Shown here: piece by piece, positions 33,100-43,307 of the stretch | Layout of the letters: each line of letters starts with the position of its first letter | Position numbering within the stretch: the stretch's first letter is position 1 | Assembly (NCBI RefSeq): GCF_000194155.1 | Contig: NZ_GL877883.1 | Coordinates: forward strand, 196,572-260,571 | Direction of reading: 5' to 3' | Source of the DNA: Saccharopolyspora spinosa NRRL 18395 | GTDB taxonomy: Bacteria > Actinomycetota > Actinomycetes > Mycobacteriales > Pseudonocardiaceae | DNA: 64,000 nt | The notes under the pieces: model-generated | What the model was told of the DNA's origin: nothing | Databases searched by the model: none | The model's input: the letters and a program-made list of their open reading frames with translations, nothing else | Translations under genes and position numbers: made by a program

Positions 33100-34131
33100 T
33101 CAATCGAGCGAGCGTCCCCGATGTCGGCTTCGAGTCCGATATCCGGTGGGTAGTGGCAGGCCTGGCCGGAGCAGTCCTGCTGCGATCAGGTCGCCCCACA
33201 ACTCCGCCGGCACCGGTTGATCGAACAGTTCGGCGTTGCCCCGGACCTCCTCGGCCGACCGGGCCCCCACCACGACACTCGCGACCGCAGGATGTTCTGC
33301 GGCGAAGGCCATCGCAACCTGCGGGACGCTCGCGCCGTGGCGGTGGATCATCTCCGCCATGCGGGCCACGCGCGCTCGCAGTTCCGGCGCGGCCGGGGCG
33401 TAGTCGTACATGGCTTCTGGCCCCAGCTCGTCAGTGGCCAGAACACCGCCGTTGAAGACACCGGCGGCGAGGACCGACACATTGCGCCGGAGGCACGTCG
33501 GCAACATGCTGTCCACTGCGGACTGTTCGAGCAAGGTGTACCGGCCCGCGAGCAGCACCGCGTCCACATCGGTTTCCGCCGCGAACCGCTCCAGCATCTG
33601 CCACTGGTTCATGCCGACCCCGATCGCGCCGATCACGCCCTGCGACCGCAGTTCGTGCAAGACCGGATACGCCTCGCCGACAGCCTGCGCCCAGTGGTCG
33701 TCCGGGTCGTGGATCAGCACCAAGTCGATGCGGTCCAGGCCGAGCCGCCGCAGGCTGTCATCCAACGAGCGCCGCACCCCGTCGGCACTGAAGTCCCACA
33801 CCCTCCGGTGATCGGCGGGAACCTCGAAACCCGCGTCGTCCTGCAGCCCCGCACCTAGCGGATCGGGCACCAGCAGCCTGCCGACCTTGGTGGACACGGC
33901 GAACTCGTCCCGCGCGCGCCCGGCGAGAGCTCGGCCGAGCCGACGCTCGGCCAGTCCCAGCCCGTAGTGCGGAGCGCTGTCGAAGTACCGGATACCTGCG
34001 TCCCACGCCGCATCTACCGCACCGAGCGCGGTGTCCTCGTCCACCGCGCGGTACAGGTTGCCGATCACGGAGCCCCCGAACCCCAGCGCCGAGACCGAAA
34101 CCTCGGACCCACCCAGCCGAGCCGACTTCAT
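33100..34131 (-). CDS. Aldo/keto reductase, probable L-fucose (D-threo-aldose) dehydrogenase
   Basis: 343 residues from ATG 34131, which overlaps the stop of the mutarotase gene by 4 bp. The AKR tetrad is present: Asp in 'RYFDSAPHYG', Tyr in the same block, Lys in 'STKVGRLL', His in 'VLIHDPDDHW'. The closing 'ASVVVGARSAEEV' fits the family. Because it is coupled to a RhaM-type mutarotase and near L-fuconate dehydratase, the likely job is NAD(P)-dependent oxidation of L-fucose (or L-galactose) to its lactone. The substrate is inferred from the neighbours. Confidence 0.87.
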   Translation of the reverse strand: MKSARLGGSEVSVSALGFGGSVIGNLYRAVDEDTALGAVDAAWDAGIRYFDSAPHYGLGLAERRLGRALAGRARDEFAVSTKVGRLLVPDPLGAGLQDDAGFEVPADHRRVWDFSADGVRRSLDDSLRRLGLDRIDLVLIHDPDDHWAQAVGEAYPVLHELRSQGVIGAIGVGMNQWQMLERFAAETDVDAVLLAGRYTLLEQSAVDSMLPTCLRRNVSVLAAGVFNGGVLATDELGPEAMYDYAPAAPELRARVARMAEMIHRHGASVPQVAMAFAAEHPAVASVVVGARSAEEVRGNAELFDQPVPAELWGDLIAAGLLRPGLPLPTGYRTRSRHRGRSLD

Positions 34132-34454
34132 GCGCCGTGGCTTCCGGGTAACTCCCACACCTGCTTCAACCCGGTGTCCGTGCCCGAGTAGTCATCCTCG
34201 ACGGCCAGGAGCACGGACATCGTGGCCTGCCAGGCGACGTTCACGGGGTGGTCGCGCAAGGCACGCCGCATCGCCTGGTAGTCCTCGACCTCCACCACGT
34301 GGAAAAGATCTTGGCCGTCGCGCCAGATCCGCCAGCTGTGCACGCCCGCAGCTCGCAGCGCTGCGTCGAGTTCGGCTGGAATTACCGCGTGCACCCGCTC
34401 GTACTCGGCTTCCTTGCCGGGCTTGAGCTTGGTGTGCAAGGCGATTCGCTGCAT
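34128..34454 (-). CDS. RhaM-type sugar mutarotase
   Basis: 108-residue dimeric alpha/beta-barrel protein of the L-rhamnose mutarotase family, which interconverts alpha and beta anomers. The motifs 'LHTKLKPGKEAEYERVHA' with conserved Tyr and His, 'WRIWRDGQDLFHVVEVEDY' and 'VAWQATMSVLL' are intact. In non-phosphorylative L-fucose clusters this family serves as the fucose mutarotase, which fits the coupled dehydrogenase gene and the fuconate dehydratase further upstream. Confidence 0.87.
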   Translation of the reverse strand: MQRIALHTKLKPGKEAEYERVHAVIPAELDAALRAAGVHSWRIWRDGQDLFHVVEVEDYQAMRRALRDHPVNVAWQATMSVLLAVEDDYSGTDTGLKQVWELPGSHGA

Positions 34455-34466
34455 CTCAGGTTCCCT

Positions 34467-34812
34467 TCAGTTCTTCCGCAGGCGCAGGCCCTGGATCCCG
34501 GCGTCCACCGCGTGCGCCGTGCCGGTGGTGGACCCGGCCGCCGGACCGGCCAGGTAGGCGACGACCGCGGCGACTTCGGCCGCCGACACGAGCCGCCCGG
34601 TGGGCTGGCGGGACCTGCTCGACCGCCGCGGACACCGACTCCTCGTCGACCACGTCGCAGCGCAGTCCAAGCACGTCCGCCGGTACGCCGGACGGGTCGA
34701 GGTCGAGGGCGGCGACCGCGGCTCCGCGCACGGCGAGCTCGGTGACCACCGCCAAGCCGATGCCCGAACCACCTCCGGTGGCGACAGCGGCCCGACCAGC
34801 GAATTCGCTCAT
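34467..34812 (-). pseudogene. SDR (2-keto-3-deoxy-L-fuconate dehydrogenase-like), internally deleted
   Basis: From ATG 34812 the N-terminus of a short-chain dehydrogenase is clear: 'AAVATGGGSGIGLAVVTELA', then 'VAALDLDPSG' and 'LRCDVVDEESV'. After about residue 66 the frame changes, and the text resumes at the family's C-terminal block 'GRLVSAAEVAAVVAYLAGPA', 'STTGTAHAVDAG' up to the stop at 34467. About 130 residues, including the Ser-Tyr-Lys catalytic centre, are gone. Its place in the fucose gene set suggests it once oxidised 2-keto-3-deoxy-L-fuconate. Confidence 0.8.
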
Positions 34813-34949
34813 TAGGCCACCACCCCTGTTGCAGCCCGAACGGATAGGGTTAGGACCACTCGGTCCCGCTGGTGGCATGGCCTGATTCGCGAGCCGCTGG
34901 ACGGCAGGCATGAGTATTGGCAGCCCCACCGGGCCGAGGCCGCTTGACC

Positions 34950-35666
34950 GGCCTTAGGAGCATGCCCCGACCTGGTCGAGGGCCGATTCAATACCCCACG
35001 CCGCAGGACGCGGCCGGGTTGACCGCCACAGGGCTGGAAACGTTCCACACACGCCAGGGCTACTCCGGAAAACGCCCCGGCAGCGTGCTGATCGAACGAC
35101 TGCGCGCCGCCCCGACCACTGCCTCCCGGCTGGGCAAGCAGGCGGTCGCGTGGTTGGTCAGCGGCCAGGCTCAGCTGGTGCGGTCCCAGCGCGCCACCAT
35201 CCGACAGCTGGATGCTGCCATCGCCGAGTCCGCCAAAGGCCGCCCCCGGGCCGAGCCGATAGCCGGGCTGCCCCGGATCGGCACCGTCAACCTCGGCTAG
35301 GCCGTCGGCGAGATCGGCCCCATGCTCGAACACGCCACCAGTCGCGTGCAGTTGGCCGTCGAGACCTGCGCCGCACCGGTCACCACGGAATCCGGCAAAC
35401 ACCGCACGGTCACCTTCCGGCACGCGGTCAACCGACATGCTCGGCAAGCCCTGATGACCGTCGCCGACACCAGCCGTCACGGCAGCGAGTGGGCCACGGT
35501 GATCTACAACGACACCCGAGCCCACGGCAAACGCCACCCCCACGCGGTGCGCATCCTCGCCCCCGCCTGGCTGCGCGTGATCTGGGCCTGCTGGCGCACC
35601 AAAACCCGCTACGCCCCGGCACCGCACGGAACCAACAAGATCAACAAAGTGAATGGGTTGACTTAG
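34950..35666 (+). mobile_element. IS110-family transposase relic
   Basis: The plus-strand frame carries the C-terminal transposase_20 region of an IS110 element: 'PIAGLPRIGTVNLG', stop TAG (35298-35300), then in the same frame 'AVGEIGPMLEHAT', 'CAAPVTTESGKHRTVTFRHA', 'DTSRHGSEWATVIYNDTRAH' and 'WLRVIWACWRTKTRYAP'. The N-terminal DEDD catalytic domain is missing, and an internal stop breaks the rest. No terminal repeats were found; IS110 elements usually lack them. It separates the SDR relic from the fuconate dehydratase gene, splitting the former operon. Confidence 0.82.
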
Positions 35667-35671
35667 GAAAC

Positions 35672-36994
<1,323 letters not shown>

Positions 36995-37183
36995 CACGTC
37001 CACCTCGCTTCAGGCACGTCAGCTCCTCCCGGCAACGGGTGTGCCCCTCAGGTATAGCTACCGCCGCCGCGAATTCCAAGATCTCTCGTTCTCCGGGCAC
37101 CGCGTGCGGTTCGGCCTGGCGGCACGGATCGTTGACTTCGCCCGCGCGCGAACTCCTACCGTGACGGCGCGGACTTCGTGCAG

Positions 37184-37493
37184 GTGAGCGAGGCCCGCCG
37201 AGCATTGCGGCGGGAGGGCGAACGCGTTGCGCTACTACGAGCGCGTGGGATTGCTCAGCCCCGTCGAGCGGGACGCCGCCGGGGCGGCGCTACGACGGAC
37301 CGGCAATCGCCCAGGTGGTGTTCGTGATCCGGAAGCGGCAGACCGGGAGGACCATCCGCACGCTGCGCGAGTACCTGGACCTGATGCGGGCCGGCGAGCA
37401 CACCATCGACCGGCGCCGGGAAGTCCTGCTCGAGCACCAGGCCCGGCTGCCCGGCCGAGGACCGCGATCGACGCGTGCCCAGCCTCATGGCTG
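37184..37493 (+). pseudogene. MerR-family regulator, frameshifted
   Basis: 'ALRYYERVGLLSPVERDAAG' of a MerR helix-turn-helix reads in one frame, and 'RRYDGPAIAQVVFVIRKRQT' with 'TIRTLREYLDLMRAGEHTID' in the next. The first HTH helix before ALRYYE is scrambled by a further indel. The C-terminal effector region ends early ('RREVLLEHQARL', then unrelated). MerR regulators twist promoters in response to ligands; this one cannot be made whole. It lies divergent to the fuconate dehydratase, which it may once have controlled. Confidence 0.78.
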
Positions 37494-37537
37494 AGAAGCT
37501 GGACGTCTTCGCGGAGCTGGCACCAGCGGAGCGGGCG

Positions 37538-38294
37538 ATGACCGAACGGACTTTGATCCGCGGCGGCCTGGTCGTCGACCTCGACCGGTCGGTCCCCGCC
37601 GAGCGGCGGGCAGCCGACCGCCCGATCGACCTGCTCATCGCGCACGGCAGGATCGCCGAAATCGGTCCCGACATGCCGGCGGTCGGCGCGGAGACCATCG
37701 ACGCGACCGGCATGCTCGCACTGCCCGGGTTCGTGGACATCCGTCGCCACACTTGGCAGACCGTGGTGTGGCATCGGGGCGCGGATTGGGGTTCCGGGAC
37801 TACTTCGGGAGATCTTCCACCGCACCGGCCTCGGAAGCGACCGGCGGACATGTACGCGGGCACCTTGCTCGGAGCCATGACGGGACTCGACAGCGGCGTG
37901 ACGCCCCTCGTGGACTGTGCCCACATGCAGAACACCCCTGCCCATGCCGATGCGGATGACGTTCGCGGCGCACCGCTCGTCCGCAGGACCGCAACTGTCC
38001 ACAAGGGAGGTTCTGCGCTGGGCAACCTCTCATGGTGCAGCTGCCTGCGGCGTGGCACACCGCACCGGCTCGCTGACGCCGGGCGAGGAAGCCGACGTCG
38101 TGCTGCTGAGTACCGATGGCGTGAACCTTTCGCCGGTCACCGCATCCGCCGAGGCGTTCGTGCTCGCGGCACACCCTGGCAACGTCGACACGGTGCTGCT
38201 CGCCGGCCGGGTGGCCAAGCGCCACGGCAGGCTGATCGGGGACGTGGCACGGGCCGGACGGCTCGCTGCGGCCGCCAGCGGACATCTCGGCTAG
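37538..38294 (+). pseudogene. Amidohydrolase (AtzA/TrzN-like deaminase), core deleted
   Basis: ATG 37538 opens a typical cyclic amidohydrolase N-terminus: 'LIRGGLVVDLDRSV', 'IDLLIAHGRIAEIGPDMPAV', 'GMLALPGFVDIRRHTWQTV'. The first metal motif should read H-x-H; the first His is Arg here. The frame is then lost, with only 'YAGTLLGAMTGLDSGVT' recognisable. The C-terminal block 'ATSHGAAACGVAHRTGSLTP', 'GEEADVVLLSTDGVNL' returns in another frame and runs to the stop. Most of the metal-binding barrel is gone. Confidence 0.8.
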
Positions 38295-38364
38295 CCGTGG
38301 TTGCTTCGCGTTGCCGAACGGTGGGCCACCAGGGTTGCCCGGCAGCCCACCTCGACATCGGTCG

Positions 38365-39546
38365 TCACAGCATGGATTCGAGGATTTTGACGGCCCGCCG
38401 CAAGCCACCGGCTTCCTGGATCTCCTGCCGCATTTCCTTCAACCGCAGCCTAACCACGTCACTCGTGGTGACCTGCTTCAAGGCCGCCCGGAGCTGCTCC
38501 GGGGTGACCGTTTCGCAGTCCAGTCGGGTGCCCAGGTTGAGTTCCTCGATCCGGGCCGCGTTCATGAACTGGTCGGTCGCCTGCGGAACCGCGATCAGCG
38601 GCACCCCGTGGGACAGGCCCTCCATAGTGCCGCCCATGCCCGCGTGCGTGACGAACGCGCTCGCCTGCGACAGCACCCGGAGCTGCGGAATCCATTGCCG
38701 CACCTCGAAATTCGGCGGGAGCTCACCGAGTTCCGCCGGGTCCGTGGACCGCCCGACAGACATCACCACGTGCCAGTCGAGGTCGGCGAACGCCCGCAGG
38801 CATTTGCGGTAGAACTCCAACTGGTGGTTGTAGGCCGAGCCCAGCGAGATCACCAGCACCGGACGGGAATCAGGGGCCTGCCAAGCCCCCTGGAACGCTC
38901 GGTCGGTGAGCATCGGGCCGACGAAGTCGAACGAGTCTGAAACCCGTTCCCCGTACTGGAACGTCCGGGGAATGGTCACGATGCCGCGGCGCGGCTTCCC
39001 CATGTCCTGGAAGGTCACCGCAACACCCTGCTGGGCGAAGTACTCGTCGTACCTGGCGTGCACCGCGGAGGACTCGGGCGACGGTTCGATGCCGAAGGTC
39101 TCCTCGATGCCCTCGAAGTAGACGTGGGTCGGAGATAGCTGGATGCAGGGCACCTGCCACTTCTCGGCCAGTACGAGGGCGGGGAACGCCGCGATGTCGT
39201 ACACGATGAGATCCGGACGGTCCGCCGCGTACGCACGTTCGAGCTGCGGTACCACTGCCATGCTCTCGTCGAGGAACATCGTCAGGGCCGCGACCTCCCC
39301 TTCCGGCCACTCCTGCGTAGCGGCCGACGGCCTTGGCAACGTTGAGGTGTAGCGGACCGGCGTCGCGCCGGCCTCCTCGATCTGTGCCGCGAAGTCGTCG
39401 GTCGTGGCGTACGTGACGCGGTGCCCACGCTCCACCAGTTCGGTGACCAACCCCAGCCCGGGGTTGACGTGTCCATGCGCCGGGATGGACATGAACGCGA
39501 TGTGCGCGGGCCTGGTGCGGAAGCTGTTCTGAGCCGTCTTGGCCAT
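38365..39546 (-). CDS. Macrolide-type UDP-glycosyltransferase (OleD/MGT family)
   Basis: 393-residue GT-B, GT1-family enzyme. The N-terminal acceptor domain starts 'HIAFMSIPAHGHVNPGLGLV' with the catalytic His in the usual place. The C-terminal donor-binding block is 'ASAFVTHAGMGGTMEGLSHG', then 'VPLIAVPQATDQFMNAARIE', which fits MGT enzymes such as OleD that inactivate macrolides by glucosylation. Length is near that of OleD. No polyketide genes are close, so it may be a resistance or detoxification enzyme and not a biosynthetic one. The substrate is not knowable from sequence. Confidence 0.88.
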   Translation of the reverse strand: MAKTAQNSFRTRPAHIAFMSIPAHGHVNPGLGLVTELVERGHRVTYATTDDFAAQIEEAGATPVRYTSTLPRPSAATQEWPEGEVAALTMFLDESMAVVPQLERAYAADRPDLIVYDIAAFPALVLAEKWQVPCIQLSPTHVYFEGIEETFGIEPSPESSAVHARYDEYFAQQGVAVTFQDMGKPRRGIVTIPRTFQYGERVSDSFDFVGPMLTDRAFQGAWQAPDSRPVLVISLGSAYNHQLEFYRKCLRAFADLDWHVVMSVGRSTDPAELGELPPNFEVRQWIPQLRVLSQASAFVTHAGMGGTMEGLSHGVPLIAVPQATDQFMNAARIEELNLGTRLDCETVTPEQLRAALKQVTTSDVVRLRLKEMRQEIQEAGGLRRAVKILESML

Positions 39547-39964
39547 CTGGTTCTACTCCTGATCAGAAACGCCCTCGGCCAGCGAGGAGCGCGGAAGGTA
39601 GCAGGGATCGCAGCGCACGAGCGCATCAGCCACTCGTCACCGAACATCGGCACGCGGACAGCCGGAGACCAGCAGTCAGCGCGCGGGAATTCACGAGTGC
39701 ACGAATCCCCTGACCGGGGAACGGGATGCGCGTCGAAGCGCCGTGGATCAGACGGTGGAGTCGCCTGAATATCGCCGCGTTCGTGGTGGCTTGATCAGTG
39801 GTAGAACTGCTGCCATTGGGCCATGATTCGAGCCTAACGGACAGCCCTCCCGATGTCGCGTCCATTTCGCCGGAGCGCGCGTGCCGTGCGGCCGGTCACG
39901 CAGCGAACACGTTCACCCGCAACGAAAACGACGAGCACCGGCCGAGCGCCGAGTTACGTTTGGC
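39547..39964. other. Intergenic region without a recognisable gene
   Basis: About 420 bp between the divergent glycosyltransferase and MBL genes. No frame resembles a protein and no strong repeat was noticed. Promoters for both genes are expected here. Confidence 0.4.
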
Positions 39965-40652
39965 GTGGACGTGATCAAGGTCGTGCCGAACCTCCACCTG
40001 CTGCGGCTCGAATTCGGACAGGCCTACCTCTGGCACGACGGCAGTTCCGCGACCCTCATCGACACCGGGATCGCCGGTTCCGGTTCGGCCATCGCCGGGC
40101 TGCTGACCGAACTGGGCATCGAGCTGGCGCGGATCGTCCTCACCCACGGGCACGAGGACCACGTCGGTTCCGCCGCCGAACTCAGCGGCGCTACCGGCGC
40201 ACCGGTGCTGGCCCACGGGGCCGACGCGCCGGTCGTCCGGGGCGAGCGGCAGAAGGCCGAACCCGTGCTGCTGGATTGGGAACGCCCCCTGTTCGAGAGC
40301 CTCAACCCTAACGTCCTGCCTGCGCCGCCCTGCCCGGTCGACCACGAACTCGACGACGGGGACGTGCTGGACTTCGCGGGCGGCGCGCGGGTGCTTTCCA
40401 TTCCGGGGCACACCGATGGGAGCATCGCTGTTTATTTGTCAAAGAGCCGAATTCTCTTCACCGGGGACACGATCGCCAACGTCGGCCAGCTGATGCTCGG
40501 CACGTTCAACGTGGATCGCGCGCGGACCAATCGAGTCGTTCCACCGCCTCGCCGAACTCGACACCGAGGTCGCGTGCTTCGGCCACGGGGCACCGATCAG
40601 CAGCAATGCCGGTGCGGAACTCCCCGCAGTGGCGCGACAACTCACGACGTAG
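39965..40652 (+). pseudogene. MBL-fold metallo-hydrolase, frameshifted near its C-terminus
   Basis: From GTG 39965 the protein reads 'DVIKVVPNLHLLRLEFGQAY', then 'SATLIDTGIAGSGSAIAGLL', and the zinc motif 'VLTHGHEDHVGSAAELSG' (HxHxDH). 'VLSIPGHTDGSIAVYLSKSR' and 'ILFTGDTIANVG' supply further ligands. At about 40530, after 'FNVDRART', homology moves to another frame as 'IESFHRLAELDTEVACFGHG' with the last zinc His, ending at the TAG at 40652. A single indel separates the parts. The literal reading frame instead runs to 40987 with senseless sequence. Confidence 0.78.
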
Positions 40653-40703
40653 CCCACAACAGTTCGGTCTTCACCGAAACAACACCTCCCTACAGTTGCA
40701 GGA

Positions 40704-41348
40704 ATGGACACGATGTCGCCCGGCAACGACACCCGAACCAACGGCAGTGCCGCGATCGGCCACGTGACCATCGCGCCGAGCATTCTGTACTTCGGGACGC
40801 CGGTCGTGCTGTTGTCCACCGAGAACTCGGACGGCACCGCCAACCTCGCGCCCATGTCGTCTGCCTGGGCACTCGGCGACGTGATGGTCCTCGGGCTGGG
40901 CGGCACTTCGCACACAGCCGCCAACCTCGAAGCACGGCCCGAGCTGGTGATCAACTTTCCAACGCCCGAGCAGTGGTCCGCCGTTGAGCGGCTGGCGCCC
41001 CTGACCGGCCGGAACCCGGTTCCGGACCAAAAGCGCGGCGTGTTCCTCTTCGAGCCGGACAAGTTCGGCGCCGCCGGACTTCGACCGGAGCCCTCCGACC
41101 TGGTGCGCCCGCCCCGCGTCGCCGAGTGCGCGGTTCAGCCCGCGGAGAACTTCCGCATCATCGAGGCAGCGGTGCTGCGGGTGCACTGCGACCCGCACCT
41201 CGTAATTCCCGGCACCCACCACGTCGATCCAGCAAAGTGGAGCCCACTGATCTACAACTTCCGCCACTACTTCGGCCTAGGCCCGGAATTGGGGCACAGC
41301 TTCCGTTCCCAAACCCCGCGGCCAGAAGCGGAGAATGCCCAGTCTTAG
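40704..41348 (+). CDS. Flavin-reductase-like FMN-binding split-barrel protein
   Basis: 214 residues of the flavin reductase-like family (FMN-binding split barrel). Conserved parts are 'ILYFGTPVVLLSTENSDGTA', 'NLAPMSSAWALGDVMVLGLG', 'TAANLEARPELVINFPTPEQ', and a late 'VHCDPHLVIPGTHHVDPAKW'. Members reduce flavins or act as uncharacterised oxidoreductases. It lies 51 bp after the MBL relic on the same strand. No partner monooxygenase is nearby, so the role is open. Confidence 0.85.
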   Translation: MDTMSPGNDTRTNGSAAIGHVTIAPSILYFGTPVVLLSTENSDGTANLAPMSSAWALGDVMVLGLGGTSHTAANLEARPELVINFPTPEQWSAVERLAPLTGRNPVPDQKRGVFLFEPDKFGAAGLRPEPSDLVRPPRVAECAVQPAENFRIIEAAVLRVHCDPHLVIPGTHHVDPAKWSPLIYNFRHYFGLGPELGHSFRSQTPRPEAENAQS

Positions 41349-41379
41349 ACCAGTGTTTCGCGCGCACGAGGCAAAGCGC

Positions 41380-42447
41380 TCAGGCTGCGATCTCTGCCAT
41401 TTCGCTGATCGCCTCCTCCACCATTCGCCTGGTGTGCCGCAGTTCCCGGCTGTCCAACGCGTCCCGCAGGGCGCGCAGATCCCTTTCAGTGGCCGATCGT
41501 GGTCGGCCCAGCTTGTCGTGGCTCTTCAACAAGCCCAGTTCGGCCAGCGCGGCACCGCGCGGTTCGTTGATGGACCGGAACATCTTCTGCGCACCCCGGT
41601 AGGTGCGTGCGGCCTCCCCGTACCAGCAAGCGCGGAAGAGGACATTGCCGCGCATCTTGCGGTTGTAGGCCAGGGCGCTGGTCAGGTCCATCCGGCGGCA
41701 GATTTGCTCGGCCCGCGACAGCCGGCGCAGCGCCTCGTCGTGCTCCCCGCGCAACGACATGACGTCCGCCAGCCCCCGCAACGCCCAGGCGAGGCCCCGC
41801 TCATCCCCGCCCGCTTCAGCGATCTCGGCGGCCTCCTCGAACCGCCGCCAAGCGGAGTCCAGGTCGCCCGCGTTGCGGTCGAGCTGCGCCAGGCCTTCCA
41901 ACGCCCACACCGTATGCCGGCACTCGCCCCGCCGACGGGCCTCCGCCAGCAGCTCCTCGTGGAGCACGCGGGCCTCCGCGTAATCCCCCCGGATCCGCAG
42001 CGTTTCGGCGATCCCGGCGACCGAATAGCCGTACGCGATCAGCTCGCCGGCCTGCTTGGCCAGATCCCGCGCGGAGCTGAGCCAGCGCACCGCGGCGGTC
42101 ATCTGCCCGCGCTGCCGGGCCAGGGTGCCGCCGCTCCACAGCGCCCACGCCATCGCGCCCTGCTCGCCCGCGTCGCGGGCCGCCCGGTAGCTCGCGCGCC
42201 AGGCCGCGTCCGCCTCATCGAGCTGGCCGAGGCGCCGGTACGCCTCCGCAACCGCCAGCCGCGCCTGCGCGAGCTCCAGCCCGGAACCCTCGTCCACCGC
42301 CTGCGATTCGCGTTCCAACGCCGCCGCCAGCACGTTCTCGTAGGCCGTGTTGACCGACATGTCCCGGAGCTGCCCCTGGTACTCCGGTGCGAACGCCTTC
42401 CCGTACATCTCAAGCCACCTCGCCATTCCTGCCGCTCTGGTGCTCAA
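41380..42447 (-). CDS. Tetratricopeptide-repeat protein
   Basis: A 355-residue all-helical protein with seven or more TPR units between about 60 and 340, such as 'LAVAEAYRRLGQLDEADAAW', 'AEARVLHEELLAEARRRGEC' and 'DEALRRLSRAEQICRRM'. TPR arrays bind other proteins. There is no DNA-binding, membrane or catalytic domain, so it might be a stand-alone scaffold or the sensor part of a larger system. It is convergent with the flavin-reductase gene. Between it and the next gene (42448-42648) nothing is recognised. Confidence 0.85.
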   Translation of the reverse strand: MSTRAAGMARWLEMYGKAFAPEYQGQLRDMSVNTAYENVLAAALERESQAVDEGSGLELAQARLAVAEAYRRLGQLDEADAAWRASYRAARDAGEQGAMAWALWSGGTLARQRGQMTAAVRWLSSARDLAKQAGELIAYGYSVAGIAETLRIRGDYAEARVLHEELLAEARRRGECRHTVWALEGLAQLDRNAGDLDSAWRRFEEAAEIAEAGGDERGLAWALRGLADVMSLRGEHDEALRRLSRAEQICRRMDLTSALAYNRKMRGNVLFRACWYGEAARTYRGAQKMFRSINEPRGAALAELGLLKSHDKLGRPRSATERDLRALRDALDSRELRHTRRMVEEAISEMAEIAA

Positions 42448-42648
42448 GACGCACCGAGTCTGGATTGCGGCCGTGCCCTCCGCCGGTCCCCTGGAGCGGA
42501 GGGCACGGGCCTATTCGTACCCCCGAACGACATCGAGGTTATGGCTCGGCGGGGGTCCGGCGGCTCAGCCGAATTGGCAGCGGAGATCAACCGATCGGCC
42601 AGGAAAGAAGCGTCCGCTCCTAGTACTTTTGGCCGAGATCGACGTCGG

Positions 42649-43047
42649 TTAGCAACGATCCGAATGGCCGGGACGTTCGTCGGGTGGCAGCTGGCAGGCC
42701 GGGGTGGCACCGGGCAACCGGAAGCGGTTCGCCGCGACCCACCGGTACGCCCGATCGGCCAGCATCCGCAGCACCGGGGCGGACATGCCCCAACCGAGCA
42801 CCGGCCACGGCACGCGGCACGCCTTGAGCAGTTCCGCGACCGCCGCCGCCCCGCCGAACACCCGACCGGACGTGGCCACCCACAGCACCTCGTGCCGGGC
42901 TCGGTCCGCGGTTGTCCGCATCGCCGCGAGATCTGCCTCCTGCCAGGCTTGGATGTGCATGCGCACCGGCAATCGCTCCGCGAGCCGCACGCTACGCGTG
43001 CAGAACCCGCAGTCGCCGTCGTAGATCAACACCGGCAGCTCGCTCAT
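42649..43047 (-). CDS. DCC-family thiol-disulfide oxidoreductase (DUF393)
   Basis: 132 residues with the thioredoxin-like signature 'LIYDGDCGFCTRSV' (DxxCGFC) at the N-terminus and 'WVATSGRVFGGAAAVAELL', typical of the DCC/YuxK family. The C-terminus 'APVLRMLADRAYRWVAANRF' is also characteristic. These proteins are often encoded beside HTTM-type membrane proteins, and a fragment of such a gene overlaps its start. Redox partner and function are unknown. Confidence 0.87.
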   Translation of the reverse strand: MSELPVLIYDGDCGFCTRSVRLAERLPVRMHIQAWQEADLAAMRTTADRARHEVLWVATSGRVFGGAAAVAELLKACRVPWPVLGWGMSAPVLRMLADRAYRWVAANRFRLPGATPACQLPPDERPGHSDRC

Positions 43048-43230
43048 GGCCCCGCGCGTCCCTTTCCACCGGGCCCGCCAGGCGCGGCGGGTGCCCCACC
43101 AACAACGGTCGCAAACGATGCCGACTCCAGCACAGCGGGTATGCGTTGCCGAGCAGCATCAGAGTGGTGATCACCCAGGTGAAGCGGGAGTCCCGTCGAG
43201 CAAAACCCGTGGCTGCCCGGAGCTCCGCTG
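42992..43230 (-). pseudogene. C-terminal fragment of a HTTM-like membrane protein
   Basis: A minus-strand frame reads 'GFARRDSRFTWVITTLMLLG', then 'NAYPLCWSRHRLRPLLVGHP', with one membrane helix, resembling the end of an HTTM/gamma-carboxylase-like membrane protein. No upstream part is present (unrelated sequence beyond 43230), and it overlaps the start of the DCC gene. It is a probable leftover of the membrane partner often found with DCC proteins. The family call is tentative. Confidence 0.45.
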
Positions 43231-43307
43231 CGCAACGCTAGCGTTCGGAGCGCGAGTCCGCCGGATCAACCCGATCGGCCGGGGAGTCTCAGCCGACCGG
43301 TAGGCAC

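Noticed and set aside
41335-43170. 611-codon plus-strand open frame
   Set aside because: Antisense shadow of the TPR and DCC genes; no recognisable domain and Arg/Pro/Gln bias typical of reverse frames.
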